From Hyaloscypha bicolor E (taxonomy: Eukaryota > Ascomycota > Leotiomycetes > Helotiales > Hyaloscyphaceae): DNA of 64,000 nucleotides. This document shows positions 37,169-50,092 of this stretch, one piece after another. A model generated the notes under the pieces. The model was not told the origin of the DNA and did not search any database. It saw nothing but the letters and a program-made list of their open reading frames with translations. Every line of letters begins with the position of its first letter. The stretch's first letter is position 1. The stretch lies in the NCBI RefSeq assembly GCF_002865645.1, contig NW_020194589.1:2827750-2891749 (forward strand), in the 5' to 3' direction. The position numbers and the translations under genes are program-made.

Positions 37169-37610
37169 TGTACCGGACTTTCCAGGAATATATAAATATT
37201 CAGCAGAAGCTTGTACCAACAGTAGGAGGCGCTGATGGCAGGGAACAATGATGAGTGTAACATCGGTTAAATCAGCACAAGTAGGCAAAGAATAATTTTA
37301 TAGACTGTAGCCGCCGTGTATACACACACGAGAACATTCCCACCGTTGAAAGCAGACATGCACAGCAAGTCAAGTCCAGGAACCGCACCCAATATTCATC
37401 TCTTCTCAACTGCCGAAAATCTGTCTCTGATCGCCATCGCACATAACTCATACCAAAGGAAGGGCAAAATGCAGATTAAACACACGCATGCTATGCACTC
37501 CTCTTCTCCACGCACGCCACAAGCAAAAGAAAATTCTTGTCTCGAAAATCCAAACAAGAACGCCCGCCCCATGCTTGTATCAGACCATTCCATGAGTGCA
37601 CGAACGACAA
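37169..37610. other. Intergenic region between BLM10 and the hypothetical gene
   Basis: BLM10 3' flank and upstream region of the next minus-strand gene. A TATATATTC motif on the minus strand at about 37197 is TATA-like and lies about 25-30 bp before the ATG at 37168. Confidence 0.35.
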
Positions 37611-40600
37611 TTACGCAAAATAGGATTTCCATAACACGCCTTCCAAGTCCTCTAGTTGTTCTGGTGTGAAATACTAGTTCAGTTAGCAAAGATATGGCCT
37701 AGAGATAATAGGGGCAACGAACCTTCTGATCAGTAATCCAAGTATCCTGTCTCGTTTTCTTGAAATCCGCCAAGATGGTCTTGACTGTCTTCCCAATGGC
37801 ACCTGCATCGTGGGCAGCTCGAGAGGCCAGTAGAGCCAGGATCTCAGGCATCCATTCCGGCGGTGGTGTCACGTATGGGAATGCGGTGACTAGAGCACCG
37901 AGACCCAACACTGCGGCATGGCGGCGGACGACTTGCTGGTTGTTATTGATGGGTGTGCTTGTTCCAGGTTGTTTCTTCGGCATCGGATTCTTCATCAAAG
38001 ATTTGGTAAACTTGAGTTTGAGGTCAGACAAGATGTTGTTCCGGAGAGCGACGGGAGAGCAGCGGATCATGCCAGATAGAGTTGTAGCAGCCCCCGAGCG
38101 GACTTCGTGCTGAGTATCCTCAAGCATATCTGCGACAGCTGCAAACAGAGCCTCTTGTTGCTCGGGCTTGATAAGGAAGATGCGGCGGAAGTAAATGACT
38201 TGCATGTTGATCAGTGTTCGCAGACGCTGATGCCAAGATGTAGACACCTTGCCAATGCGAATGAGTGCAGCAATGAATTCGCCATCTTCTCCAGCGCGGA
38301 ATGGAATATTGGGCAGGTGGCGGTAGACGAGGTAGGCGAGACGCTGAAGTTCTGGGTCTTCCTTTACATCCATCATATGAAGGAGTTGCTCCATAAAGAC
38401 GTCTGGGAAAAAGTCCAGAAGCTGAGTACACTCGTAAGATTGGAGGGTAGTATCCAGCCACAAGAGCACAGTCTTGCTTCCCGAGGTGTAAGAAGACGGT
38501 GTTTGCTGGCCAGGACTACGTTCTCCGCGCCAAACCTCGAGACGATTGAAGACATCCTTGAGACTGGCGGAAAAATCTTCCGATGGTTCGTATGGCTTGA
38601 TACCAATTGATGAAGAGGCTTTGTTTTCTTCCAACAGCGTCGAAACGTCCTTAAAGGCCTCGTAGTATCGTGTACGATAGATTGCAGCAAGCGTTCTTCC
38701 AATGGCTTCTCGAACAGCTTTGTACGGGTGATCGATATGTGCCAAGAAGTCCTCAAGGATTGGCTTTTCGGCGCGGAAATGCCAGCCAGCATCTTGGATT
38801 GCAAACTCCAAAAGTTGGACTTTGGAGCTTTCCTTGAATGCTGCATTCGAAGACATATCCAAACGGAATGACTCGAGTCTCTCAAAGATTTCTCGACACT
38901 GTCTCGGATCTTTTCCTCCGATGATCATATGCAGACAAGTCATCCAATATGTGAGGTTCTCTGGTGTCAGCCCGTCAGCAAAGACGTCTAACATGATTGG
39001 CACAGCATATGCCCAGATCTTATTGCGGATTTCGACCGGTCGTTCGAAGCCGCAGACAAGAAGTGCGGCGATAATCTCTGATGTAGCACGATGCTGATGC
39101 TTGTCAGTGCCATCCTCAAAAGTGGCTTTAATCAATTCCTTGATATCTTCGAAGGTGGCAGCTGTCATGCCGCTGAGGGTGAGGTCGAGAGTATGAATCA
39201 GCAGAGCGACATTGTGCACTCTGAACCGATCTGATGACGAATCGCGAGGCTCTTGCTTCATGTACCCGAAGAACTTCTCGTACCATTCTCGTGTCAACAA
39301 GCTTCCCATCTGCTTCCTGACCGAGTTCTCCAGCTCGTCGTAATCGGTGAATTCGAGAGGCCGGGCGCGGGTTGCCCTGAACTTCTTGCCCCACACGAGC
39401 CATCCAGGAAAGTCACGTTCGACAAAATATTCTGGAAGCTCTGGCTTCGAGAACCCTTGCAGGAACTCTTCGGTCCAATGTGGATTATCGGTTGGAACCG
39501 TGACCTCAATTCTGTTAACCGGATTTTCCTCTTCGCGAACAAATTTCTCAAGACTATGACTGTAGACAGCTCGAGTCTCGATATGGGAGAAGATTCGAAT
39601 GAACGACTCAGCATAACTGCCTCGAAGTCCTGGGTGATCATCGATGGATCCCTTGACAGCTAACTCGACAAGAGGGGGGGGTGCGAGAGTCTGAATTCGA
39701 AGGCCGGCATTAAGGATGAAGATGGTGCATCGACCTGCGATCTTCCAGTGGGAATTCTTCGAGGTTTCCACAAGGCTTAAGGCCAATGACGCCTTCTTCT
39801 CTTCAACCTTGCGTCTTCGCTCCACGATAAACTCATGTCTAGACGTGATTTTTGGGCTATAATCATCTTTAGGCTCGAAGACATCAACCAAGACTTGATC
39901 GATGACGATGAAGTGCTCCAAAGACTTGCCGAACTCCATGAGCCCTCCGTATAACGCATTATTGCTAACCTTCTGGATTGATGGCTTGTCCACAGAAGCG
40001 GTCTTGATATAAAGTTCAATCATTTCCGGAGCGAAGCGCCAATCCTTGGAAATCGTCTTTGTAAGACTGCCATATAGCAATGTATACAAGGCACCTTTAA
40101 TGCGGTCATAATCGTTCGTCTCCAAGGCCTGTCTGAACGTGCTCAAGAGTGGTCGAATGACGAGAGGACGACCACCAATAAGACTCTTTAGTGCAGACTC
40201 GAGAGCAGCTTGTGCATTGATGCGCACTTCGGTATACAAGGACACAGAGGATGCAGCTAACTCCAAGAGCAGCTTCTTGTCCAGCTCAGACTTGTGGCGG
40301 GCTGATGAGTTGTGTTTTGCACGTTGGAAGTGATATATCGATGCTCGCTTGACCAAGAGTGGCCTTGGATATATCTTCCGCAACCCACTAATTTTAAAGG
40401 CTCGAATATCAGCATCGTAGAGCTTGCTGACACGTTCAAGCATGTGGGCAGATCTCTCGTTGCCAACGTCCGTGATCCAAGTCCGGTATGTTTGGTAGAG
40501 AGCCGTGAAGCAAGCCACGTCATCCTCCTGGTGGGCACTTAGAAAATCGTGAATCTTTGACAAAAGCAGACCAATATCTTCCCGTAGACTATGAATATGT

Positions 40601-43600
40601 TCATATGTTGAACTGTTCTTCTCAAGGAGATATCCTGCACGATAGTGGAATTGAGGTCTGGTTTCCTCGTCTTCCGCTGCTTCGGCGAGTGGATTTTCCT
40701 CGTCTAAAGCATCGTCGCCATTCATGATAGCGTCACCATCAGCGTCTTCACCCTTATCTGACTGTCCAGAAGCTTTCTTGGGATCGAAAAGAGTCGCGAT
40801 ACCCGAGATGATGAGTCTCAACTGCGACAGATTCCTGGAAACTTCGTCCGACCACTCCTTATTCTTCCCCTTCCTACTAACAGACGGATTGTCGCTGATG
40901 AGATTACCGAGTCTTACGGTTGCAGTATTGACTTGAGATTCAAATAATTCCACTGCGAACTCGATCTCTTCAGTCGAGGGCTTGTGCCAGTTGATGGTCA
41001 GCTCAGTGGGCTTGATGGTCTTGCCCCAATCATCAACATCTAAACCTCTCTTGAGAACGTCCGGCTCGTACAAGGCACCGTCGACGGGATATATCAAGGT
41101 AAGATTGAGAAGCAAGTGATGGATGTAATTCGATACATGAATCGTCGGGATGCCTCGGCACTTCTCTTGCATGTACAGTGCAATATCGAACAACTCTTTC
41201 TTGTATGGCATAAGACTGTCCCCAACGTGGACTATGATCATGCTTAACATGCTGATATGCCAGACCAAGGCACGATCTCGAGGTAAGACATCACTTCCAC
41301 TGCTCCTGTCGGACGCAGCCTCGTTGTAGTCGATCTCATTTCGAATGCCAACAATGAGCATGGGGACAAAGATCTTTAAAGTCTTTTCAGGATTGGCTTT
41401 GCACAACGAGTTGCAAATGAAAGCCATCGCATCTCGGGCCTGGTGAACCACATGGCCGCTGACAAAAGCAGCGACCTTCTCCAACGCCATGTCAAAAATC
41501 TCAGGTGAAAGGGACGCAAAGAGAGGTGTCAGCGCCGCTGGTAAAGTGTTGATAACGCTCTCTTCTGGTGACCCGGACCGTACTCGAGAAAGCTCGGGAA
41601 GATTTTCAAGGAGCGTGAAGACCTTGCCGAGCAAAGACAAGACGAACTCTCCGAAGCCTGCTGTGGACGAACGCACAATGTTGGCCTCATCCTCATCACT
41701 CAACTCTGTTCGATAGTCTATCTCAACGTTTGGACCTTCCCGCTCCATACGTTCCATCTCGCCTTGCACCCATTGTATTGCAAGTGAGGAGTCGTGGATT
41801 TCGTGGTGATCCTTGGTAAGATCAACAAAAGGTACGCAGTAGGCGACAGATTGTATGAAATTCAAGGTGTGTAGCGTCTTCGACAAATCATTGGCATCGA
41901 TTCCGGGTAACGCCAGTGCTAGGAGTGCTGTGATATGACATCGCAGGCCTTTGTGTTTCGAAATGACGATGGCGGTCAACTGTAAACCACAAAGTGATGA
42001 TTGAGTTCGGTGAACTTCGACCAATCCTTGCAATGAAGGATAGAATCGTTGCAAAGCTCCTGGGATGATCAAATGGGGTTCGAGGTAAGCTAGACCCTGT
42101 AACGTGCCGAAGTAGTAATTCAATTGTTTAGCTTTTTTGGAGAAGAGCCCCATGAACATGACCTCTTTCAGGCTCAGTACGAATCGTTTCTTCAATTCAT
42201 CGTTGATCTGACGATCTGGTGGAGTATCCATCTCTCCGCTCCGCTCTCGGTTCCAACGCATGACAAAAAAGTCGACCAAATGGAAGACGATTTGTGCTAG
42301 CATATCCGTCCAAGCACCTTGGTTGGACGGGTGGAAAAAGGTATCGATAGATTGCATCAAGCCTTCCAAGTTGGAAAGAATTGACCCCGGCTTGTCGATG
42401 CACGATGGTGATAATGACATGACAATCCATCGAGCGATCGAGTATCCAGTTGGCGCCTTTTTCTTGTCTCGTTCAAGGAACATGCCAAGACCAGCTCCAA
42501 GATCAACCATCGTACTATAGGGCGAAGACGCTTGCCCAACAGGAATTTCAGTCAACCTCAACAGTGCGGTAAATATAAGATCAGATTGGTCTTTCGTGAA
42601 GATTCCAAATTCAGAAAATTGGACGTGTTCACTAGTCAACGAGTCTCGGGCGAGTCTTGAGAAAAGATCAAAGAAGATCATATCGAAAGCCTTGGATCGA
42701 TTTACAAGTGACCATAGATGGAAGAAAGTGGGTAGGTAGTCTTGTGGTTGTAACTGATCTGGTTCGCTCGAGGCTGGGTGGGTAGGCATCAACATATTTA
42801 GAGCACCAACAACAATGAAGGCGCCAGAGACATCAGACGTGCTGAAATATGGTAGCAGCTCCTCCAACATAGCTTTTCTGTCTCGTGGATCGAAATACTG
42901 TGCTGCAAAAGTGCACATGTTGGCGATGTTTTTGTGGCTTCGTTTTCGACCGCTTTGTTGTTGTGCGGTCTCAGTTGGCAAGACGAGGCTTTTGAGGTCC
43001 TTCCACAAAGGCCTCCAATCGAGTATCAAATCATCTCCAGGCTTGAGGTAGTGCTTTTTCCTTTCATATGTTAGTTCAATTCTGAGATAAAAGATAAGAA
43101 GAAAAGGATGTTGCTTACTTCAGTAAGAAGCGAAACATGCTCTCAAATCTATCCGCAGCGACCCAATCCATTCCAGGAGCCAGAGAAAGCATGTAATACA
43201 AATGTACAAGCTTGATTCGTAGCTCCCGCGTGATCTCGAATTTGAGGTTAAGCCATGCCTTGAGCTCTCTAGTCCAATGGACCGCGCCTGGTTGTATGTC
43301 CTCTGCCTTGATCGCAATGTAAAGTTGCTTCAAAATCTCGTCCAAAGCTATATTTCTCTCCGATTCTTCTTCAACGCCGTACGGGAGTAATTGGAAGTAG
43401 GGGAAGGTTCGAGGCCGGTAGCGTTTGTCCCTTTCTGAACCTATGCCATTGGAGCTGAATCCAAGGCCGGGAGACGTTGCACGCGATATTGTGTCATTCG
43501 GGCCGCCATTTTGGAGGAGGTTCTGGAGTAACTGCACATGATTGCGACCATTCGTATAGCCTTCCTCCATGTTGCGAAGCTTTGCTTCTTGAGTCGGTGA

Positions 43601-43651
43601 TGACTCTCTGGAGACTTTCAGCCTCTTGCGAGGTGGCTCTTGGTCTGCCAT
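37611..43651 (-). CDS. BLM10: Proteasome activator BLM10 (PA200)
   Basis: A HEAT-repeat solenoid that caps the 20S proteasome and promotes turnover of peptides and unfolded proteins. Exons 43119-43651, 37723-43060 and 37611-37673; 1,977 aa, usual for the family. The N-terminus carries a basic nuclear signal (PPRKRLKV) and the conserved PRTFPYFQLLPYGVEEESER block. The long exon has LDWRPLWKDLKSLVLP, the middle solenoid, and a C-terminal run of HEAT-like repeats (VMARRHAAVLGLGALVTAFP-like segment VRRHAAVLGLGALVTAFPY, then WMPEILALLASRAAHD). The last 63-nt exon encodes YFTPEQLEDLEGVLWKSYFA; its final three residues, Tyr-Phe-Ala, occupy the place of the HbYX tail that docks into 20S alpha-subunit pockets. 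Introns are 58 nt (branch CTAAC) and 49 nt (GTTCGT donor, GCTAAC branch). Without the last splice the protein would end CPYYL instead. Confidence 0.95.
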
Positions 43652-44450
43652 GTCGCTCAGGTTATTTTGGATTCATTGGAATAGCCATGTATGACCTCGG
43701 AAACGGGTGCAAAGTACCTGAAATGATGAAGTGCCACTTCCGAATGTGGAAGAAGCTCGCACTCTGGATTCTATCTCGCGACTCTTTCGATGGCAAATGC
43801 GAAGGGCAATACGCTAATCAGTTCTGTGTATGCCCGAAGGGTGTTGACAGTGCGATGATGTCGTTCTCATTAAAATGTTGAATAATTGGCAGGGCACTGG
43901 GAAGTCGGCTGAACAAAATCGACCTTGCATAGCTTTTTGAAGTCAACGCGGCGATGCAGCCTTGCCTCCTTGCTGACTGTACAATTTTACTCAGCTTCAA
44001 ACACTGAAGCTGGCACGTGAGACGATGTCGAGTATTTCTTTATGCCAAAACAATTGCTTTTTATTTGTTGAAGTGAATTTGGAACACATTGTGAAATCGA
44101 GAATTCTGTTCTGATTTACTCACAGGTTTAAAGAGGGAAGGTTAATGCATTATCTGAGGTGGTTCCTTAGGCAAGCTAGCTACGCAAGTCGCCTCATTGC
44201 CTTACGTGCTCACTTCTTGCCTGCGGCGTCTCAAAAAGGAACATCAGATGGCAATGCCCACAACATTCCTGGGCATTCGGTGATTTTTTCTCTCTCGCAA
44301 TCATGTGCAAAGTTATTTCATCCCGAGGCATTTTCCAGTTCCGGAACGAACCAATAACCAGGCCAATCCTAGTTTCTCTCTACCCCTGATATATTCTAGC
44401 TTTTGACCTTATGCTATTTGCTGTACAATCCTGCTAGCTGTTCTGATGAA
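43652..44450. other. Intergenic region between BLM10 and GPI18
   Basis: BLM10 promoter and GPI18 3' flank. Short open frames here show no domain. Confidence 0.4.
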
Positions 44451-45919
44451 TCAAGCGGGAGGAAGGAAGGATGCAAATAGTCCTCCTTGAATGACAGAAT
44501 ATACAACCATAAATTTCACAATCCTGCCAACAAGCAATGCCTTCCCTTCCCGACATGAGCTGGCAACATACCACAACCAAACGGGGTACGCCGAAGAGAT
44601 TCGTGTTATGATCTGAACGTGAGCCGTTGTGGAGGTAAGTAGTACTAGCATTAGCTGCGAGACTGCGAGGTTTCGGATGACTTGTAGCACTGGCCCTTGA
44701 GTGCTCTTGTGGACATTTTTTGAATTGTTAGGATTCTGTACCGACTCTCCTGGTAGAATTTTCAACGCCCACAACCCCGAGATCACCAAGATAGCAAACA
44801 TAGGAGTGGCGAGAAGGAAGAGCGGGAGATTCGAAAATGTCCAGTATCGGAATAAGCCACACCGCCTGTATGTGTCAACAACTTGCAACTCGAAAAGTTT
44901 GAAGACATACCAGTAGTGGTCCTGGACGAAGGTATAGATACTTGGCAATGTCCTTTTACACCAAGTTCTCGTATTTATGCCCGAGTTTCCGCAGTATTCA
45001 GTGTATGCGATATACTGTGGTAGTAGAAAGCCGACAGCGACACACAATCCGCCCAGACCGGTTGCTATAAGCCGACGGAACGAGGAAACTCGAACGCCAT
45101 GCTTCAAGCTCCATAATGTTCTGAGCGCCTCCTCAAGTAATAGTAGGCCATTAAGAATACCATTGCTTCGGAAAGTTGCAGCAATCCCGAAAAACACGCC
45201 AGAGAGCAGCACGAGAACGTCGTGACTCGCAGTCACGGGTCCATTTCCACCAAGACTCTTGGTAAATAGAAGACATCCTATAAAACTCAACAACGCACAA
45301 GAGCTCTCTGCATATGGAGCTGAGAGAAAAAGGCCGGCGGGTGAAATAATATGCAATGAAGCTGCCGTGAAGGCAAGCCACGCAGAAGGTTCAGCGAAGA
45401 CAGCTGAAGTGAGCCTGAACAGGACAGGCACTGAGAGCAGGTGCGCAGTATGAGCAATTACAACTGCTATGAGCCCTTCTAGGTCATCATAGTGGGGTGT
45501 TCCCGCTTTCTCAAGTGCTGTTCCTGTCAGCGTTTTCCCTAAGACCACAGGAATCTCTCACCTGCAGCACACAAGGATATCAGGCTAGTAAATCCCCACC
45601 CGAACGCCCACTCCTGCTCAAAAACATAACCACGATCCGCTACTTTGACGAAGTATATAGCGTCCCATCTTGTCAACTTGCCGAGAATGTATTGGATAGG
45701 TGGTGGTAGCTGTCGGCCTTCAGCAGCGCTTGGAGAGAAGAGGCTGGCTGAAGTATCATAACCCGAGCCAGGACTAAGAACCGCGATGAGTAGCAAAAGG
45801 AGCTTCCATGTTGCAAAGAGAACGACTAGACTCCGAATTGGGCAATCGAGGGGCCGAGTCCATATTTGCATGATCGATGACGATAGGGAGGTCTCTCGTC
45901 TGCTTCCCGGCAGAGACAT
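44451..45919 (-). CDS. GPI18: GPI mannosyltransferase 2 (PIG-V family)
   Basis: ER enzyme that adds the second mannose to the GPI precursor from dolichol-phosphate mannose. Exons 45562-45919 and 44451-45523; 476 aa. Seen: N-terminal helix SLVVLFATWKLLLLLIAVL, then the conserved luminal block KLTRWDAIYFVKVADRGY (WD pair near the active site), EQEWAFGWGFTSLIS, and many transmembrane helices (GLIAVVIAHTAHLLSVPVL, SAWLAFTAASLHIISPAGL, LSAPYAESSCALLSFIGCLL). SAPYAES and FRSNGILN are hallmarks of PIG-V. The intron is only 38 nt (GTGAGA donor, GCTGAC branch) and joins CAAG to TALEKAG in frame. I chose the ATG at 45919; an in-frame ATG at 46138 would add 73 residues of unlike sequence. Confidence 0.92.
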
Positions 45920-47286
45920 AAATCTGACCAAGTGTCGGTGAAGAAGTTCTGGCAAAATGCGTTCAATGCAAGTTTGGACCTTGCATAATCTAAACGAAGA
46001 CTGGTGAGGCGAGAGCACTATTCTCTTTGTGCTAGGATCGTGTGGTCGAGAGACTGGATGAACAGCGGAAGCGTATTCGTGTCGCGTTTGCTCCGATTGG
46101 CTTGAGGGGAGGGGAGAAGTCGAGGAGAGAGAATGCATAATTCTGGGTCACGTGTTCCTCCTTTTACCCTTACCTATACTCTTCCCAGTACTGTAAAGGG
46201 CGTATCCCGCCTCGACCCGTGTCGTTTCAACCTCTTTCCATCAAGTAGCTGCTGTCCAAAATGCCAGGTTAGACTCTTCAAATCCTTGTTTGAATCTTTC
46301 CCAGATCAACGAATTACGCCCACAGAAATTGAAACATTCTTAGTCCTGCAGCTTTGAGTTCTTACGAATCAACCCACGCGCCTGCGGAGTCGCGGAGAGT
46401 TCAAGATCCCGAGTCCGAATTGTGCTGAACTGAGGGTGGGCTGCTTCTTCACCGGGAGAGGGTTATGCCCGACGGCCCCGGAAGAATCTAGGGAGAATGA
46501 GGAAATTGAGGATATCTGCTGATCCTCAGGGGCCGCCAATCCAGGATAATCAAGTGTTCAAGAGCATTTTATTTGTTCGAATTTTTTCATTTTCTGAGAA
46601 GGACCAATGGCTGGCTGCGCGTGAAAGCCCCGGCATTCCGAGTTGAAAAAGCTGCCCCTCTTGGCTGCAGGCCAAGCCAGCCGCAGCGTGGATCGTGGAG
46701 CGTTCTGCTTGCTAAATCCTGAGCAGTCCACCTTGCACCTTTTCCAAATCGCCGACTGCTCGGCGCTCGTACGAACCCACGAGTGCGGCGGTCCCCCCCT
46801 CCCCTCTCTTTCGCGCTCTTCGAGGCAGCAAGACATGAAGCTTCCCTTCAACACTCCTGGCGGCGCGGATTCGTGCAATTCTCCCGTGCTGACGAACTCG
46901 CAGCCAGCTAAATACCTGCTTCCCAAGGCATCCCTGAATATATTGGTCCCACCTCGACGCGCTGTGAGCCTCACTCCAGTCTGACCACGATCCGGCCATC
47001 CGAACCTCTTCTCTCTTCTCCAGCTTCTCGTTGGCTTCAGCGGTCTGGAGTAATCGAGTGTGCATCGTGTTGACAATTCGAATCCATTCGCTCCCCAAGT
47101 TACTTACTGTTCTCGCCTCAGTCTCCCCTCAACCCTGCACCGAGTCTCCGCTCTGTTTGCTCCAATGCACCCAACTTCCTGCGCTCTTCAACTTACCTTC
47201 AAATTTGATAACTTAACCGCGCATCCGCTCTGAATGGAAGGCGCCCCAAAGTCTGGGGCGTCACTTCCGTTCTTTGAACAGCCAAG
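45920..47286. promoter_or_regulatory. Divergent upstream region, GPI18 / conserved fungal gene
   Basis: About 1.4 kb. A 172-codon minus frame (46558-47076) lacks any domain and is overlapped by others of similar size, so it is probably chance. A pyrimidine-rich stretch before 47287 fits a promoter and leader. Confidence 0.4.
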
Positions 47287-49177
47287 ATGTTCCTTCACTC
47301 AGGTAAAGTTCAACTCTTGATTGTAGAAAGACCGAGGCTAATAATATCCAGGTGCTGGTATGCACCGCCACGAGTATTCAAATCCTCCAACAGTTGACAA
47401 TCGACGCAATTCTATTCCAAGACGATCACCGTTGACAAGAGCAGCGTTTTCAACACCTTTACCTCGCAAGAGTACCACTTATGAGATTCCTCGACCCATC
47501 CTCAATCGAGCTGCGAGACCACTGTCAGATATAATACCACGCACCAGCGAGCCTGTTGTACGATTCCAACAACCCGAAACGGATACTATGAGCGAAGATG
47601 GCAGGTCTTTGGCGAACTCTGAGACCAGTGAAGTTACTGTTAGTGGTGGAAGACGGCGAAGACGTTCGACACGATCAAGCACGACGTATTCAATTGCCCA
47701 TCCAGCTCCTACCTTGACCCAAAAACAGAAGCTGTTACAAATCCGGCCCAAACTATTACTTCAATTACAAAAGCTGTCGGCAGATTGCAGACCGAAACCT
47801 GCCCTGGATGTCCTCCCTTCTACTGTTGTCGTTCCACGGTTAACAAAAAAGTTTCCACGTATGTTCAAAGGCAAGGCGGAGCTTGGACGTCATGATGTGA
47901 TGGTTGTGAAGAGTGAAGAGTACGATGCAGTCGATGATGGTATAAGTGAGGGAAGTGATTCTGATGAGGACGGACTGGTGAACAGAGATTTAATTGCTGT
48001 GATCTGCCAGGCCCGGAAAGATTCTGGGGGTTCTTATGGGAAGGCGGAAATAGTGCTCAGCGATGGGTCTGTATGGATGGCTACCCCTTTACCAAATGGA
48101 TTATATGAATTCGTCACTATCGATGAGCATGGGAACGAGACGACCGCTCGTTGGGTTAGGAGAAGCCCGAAGCCCAGGAACACCGATGCAGTAGATCCCG
48201 CTACCGGTAACAGTGAACTCAAGTTCACGTTCAGCATCCTAGATCCAAATACACGACGCCATCCGATTCTATCGTCCCTCACGCAGAACAAGCTGGATAT
48301 ACCAGATTATTATACGTCTGTCTCCTCATCTGCCGGCAAACATCCTCCTACATCACCACGGGCCTTTCCCGGAGAGCCGGATCAACCTTTCATGGATGGC
48401 GAACCTCCATCAGAGCGGACTACGCACGCCGTTGATGAGAATATGAAGACTTTGATTCAGATTACAAGTGTTTGGGTGGCCTTGCGCGAGGGTTGGTCAC
48501 CCTACTTCAAATACAATTCTGCCTCGACCGCAACAGCAATACAACCAACAACACCAGGGGCCAGGGTCAGATCAATGTCATTGACTCCTGACGCCAGCCG
48601 CCCCAGCCCAGTGGCCACGTGCGCAAGTACTCCTGAATCTAGCCACAGCACTTTTGGTCTCGGTGGTAGAATCAGGCGACAATCTTGCAAAGCCAGCTCT
48701 GTGAATGGGGAATCACCTCAGCAGGAGCGATCGAACGGACCAAAAAGAGCTGTATCGGCTGGTACCGCCTTCATGCAACGTGCGGCAGCACGTCGAGCTG
48801 GCAACGCTCCAAGCACCGTAGCTTCCGATAGTGAGGGAGAAAGCATGATGGGCCCCCCAATCCGTGCCGCCACCGAGAACTCCAATGGCACTTTTTCAAA
48901 CCCTGTCTCAACGCCGCCTGGCAGTCTTGTTCTTCCTGGTTCGTCAACAGCCAGCCCTGATACTCCGACGAAGCCGCAAAGGCGCGTACAGTCTGCCTAC
49001 ATCCCAACCAGTGCGTTGCAAAATAGCTATACTTATGAGCAACCTGGGAGGAACAGCATGTCAATCACGAATGGGCAGACGACTCCGGATTCGCTTGAAA
49101 AGCCCCCCAAAGTTGGACGGTGGAAGACCATCATCAATCTGTTCAGGAGAACAAACTCCACATCACCCAGCAACTAG
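47287..49177 (+). CDS. Conserved fungal protein of unknown function
   Basis: Product not recognised, though the core has the look of a conserved filamentous-fungal family. Exons 47287-47302 and 47352-49177, 613 aa. The 16-nt first exon encodes MFLHS and splices (GTAAAG donor, CTAATAATATCCAG end) in frame into GAGMHRHEYSNPP; if it is not used, translation would start at 47360. A basic tract GGRRRRRSTRSS lies at about 100-112, an acidic one (SEGSDSDEDG) at about 200. The folded part is probably about 120-310: IRPKLLLQLQKLS, DLIAVICQARKDSGG, AEIVLSDGSVWMATPLPNG, ARWVRRSP and KFTFSILDPNTRRHPILSSL. The rest is Ser/Pro-rich with repeated SP/TP sites, ending KVGRWKTIINLFRRTN, a basic amphipathic end that could touch membranes. 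No signal peptide or helix for membranes. Confidence 0.85.
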
Positions 49178-50092
49178 AGTCGGGGAGGAAACCGCCTGGC
49201 TTGTATCACTACGTCTTATTCATACTGTACAGCCTTTGAAATCCTCCCTTCGGAGGGCTTGGATTTTGTTTTGTGGATGGGAAATTACGAGAAATCGCCT
49301 AGGTAAAGGAATACTGGGGGGCTGGGTATTGAGTTAACCCACATAGGAGTTATGGGACCTATTGTAATGTAAAGATAGTAGTTATCTTTGGAACCGGTTT
49401 TAGCTGGTGGCAGTGATGGAAAGAAGCAATTCATTTCACCGATCAAATTTGTCTCCTCGCCTCGTGACAAGATGAAGACGCTTTATGGTACAGAACACAT
49501 GAGGATCATTACAGGGCGCCCCCAAGCTTGTTTCCAGCTATCAAAAATAGATAGGTGGCTCCAAAACAGGTTGGAGCTCTGGGAATCCTTGCTTCCAAGG
49601 GCCCAGGCTCCCACGTGTGTGGTTTAAATTATCCAGACGAAAGTGCTAAGCTAGCTCTGACATCCACGCAAACGGCATCATCCCAACTATCAACATCGCC
49701 AGAAAAAAAATTCACACCCACATAAAGTGAAGTAAAATTCCAATAGTTGCCTTGCTAAATGTTTCCTTTTTCGTTCACCTTTCAGGCCCAAGACGCGCTA
49801 AGGTCAAGCTCGCTTCGCGTAAAATCATCAATGAACGAGACCTCCGTCACACCTAAAAATCTCTTCCTCCCATCAACAACCAAATTCGACCTCTCCATAG
49901 ATTATGTTTGGATAGAGTGCAGATTCTACTACAGCACGCAGTTCTGGAGCTTCAGAACCCTCCTTGCCGGCAAGAGGACAATGCAACTGCGTGTGCAGAT
50001 GGTTTTCAAGCACATCAAGTACCCCCAACGCCGGATCGTCTCCCTCGGAGCAGATCAATCGTCGTCGACCACATCCAGCGGAAGCCACCAAC
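49178..50092. other. Intergenic region and long leader before the YTH gene
   Basis: A 115-codon plus frame at 49759-50106 overlaps the YTH start in another frame. It shows no domain and is more likely leader sequence than a gene; if transcribed it would act as an overlapping upstream ORF. Confidence 0.4.

Noticed and set aside
46558..47076. 172-codon minus-strand frame upstream of GPI18
   Set aside because: No domain, overlaps other chance frames in all phases, sits in a divergent promoter.
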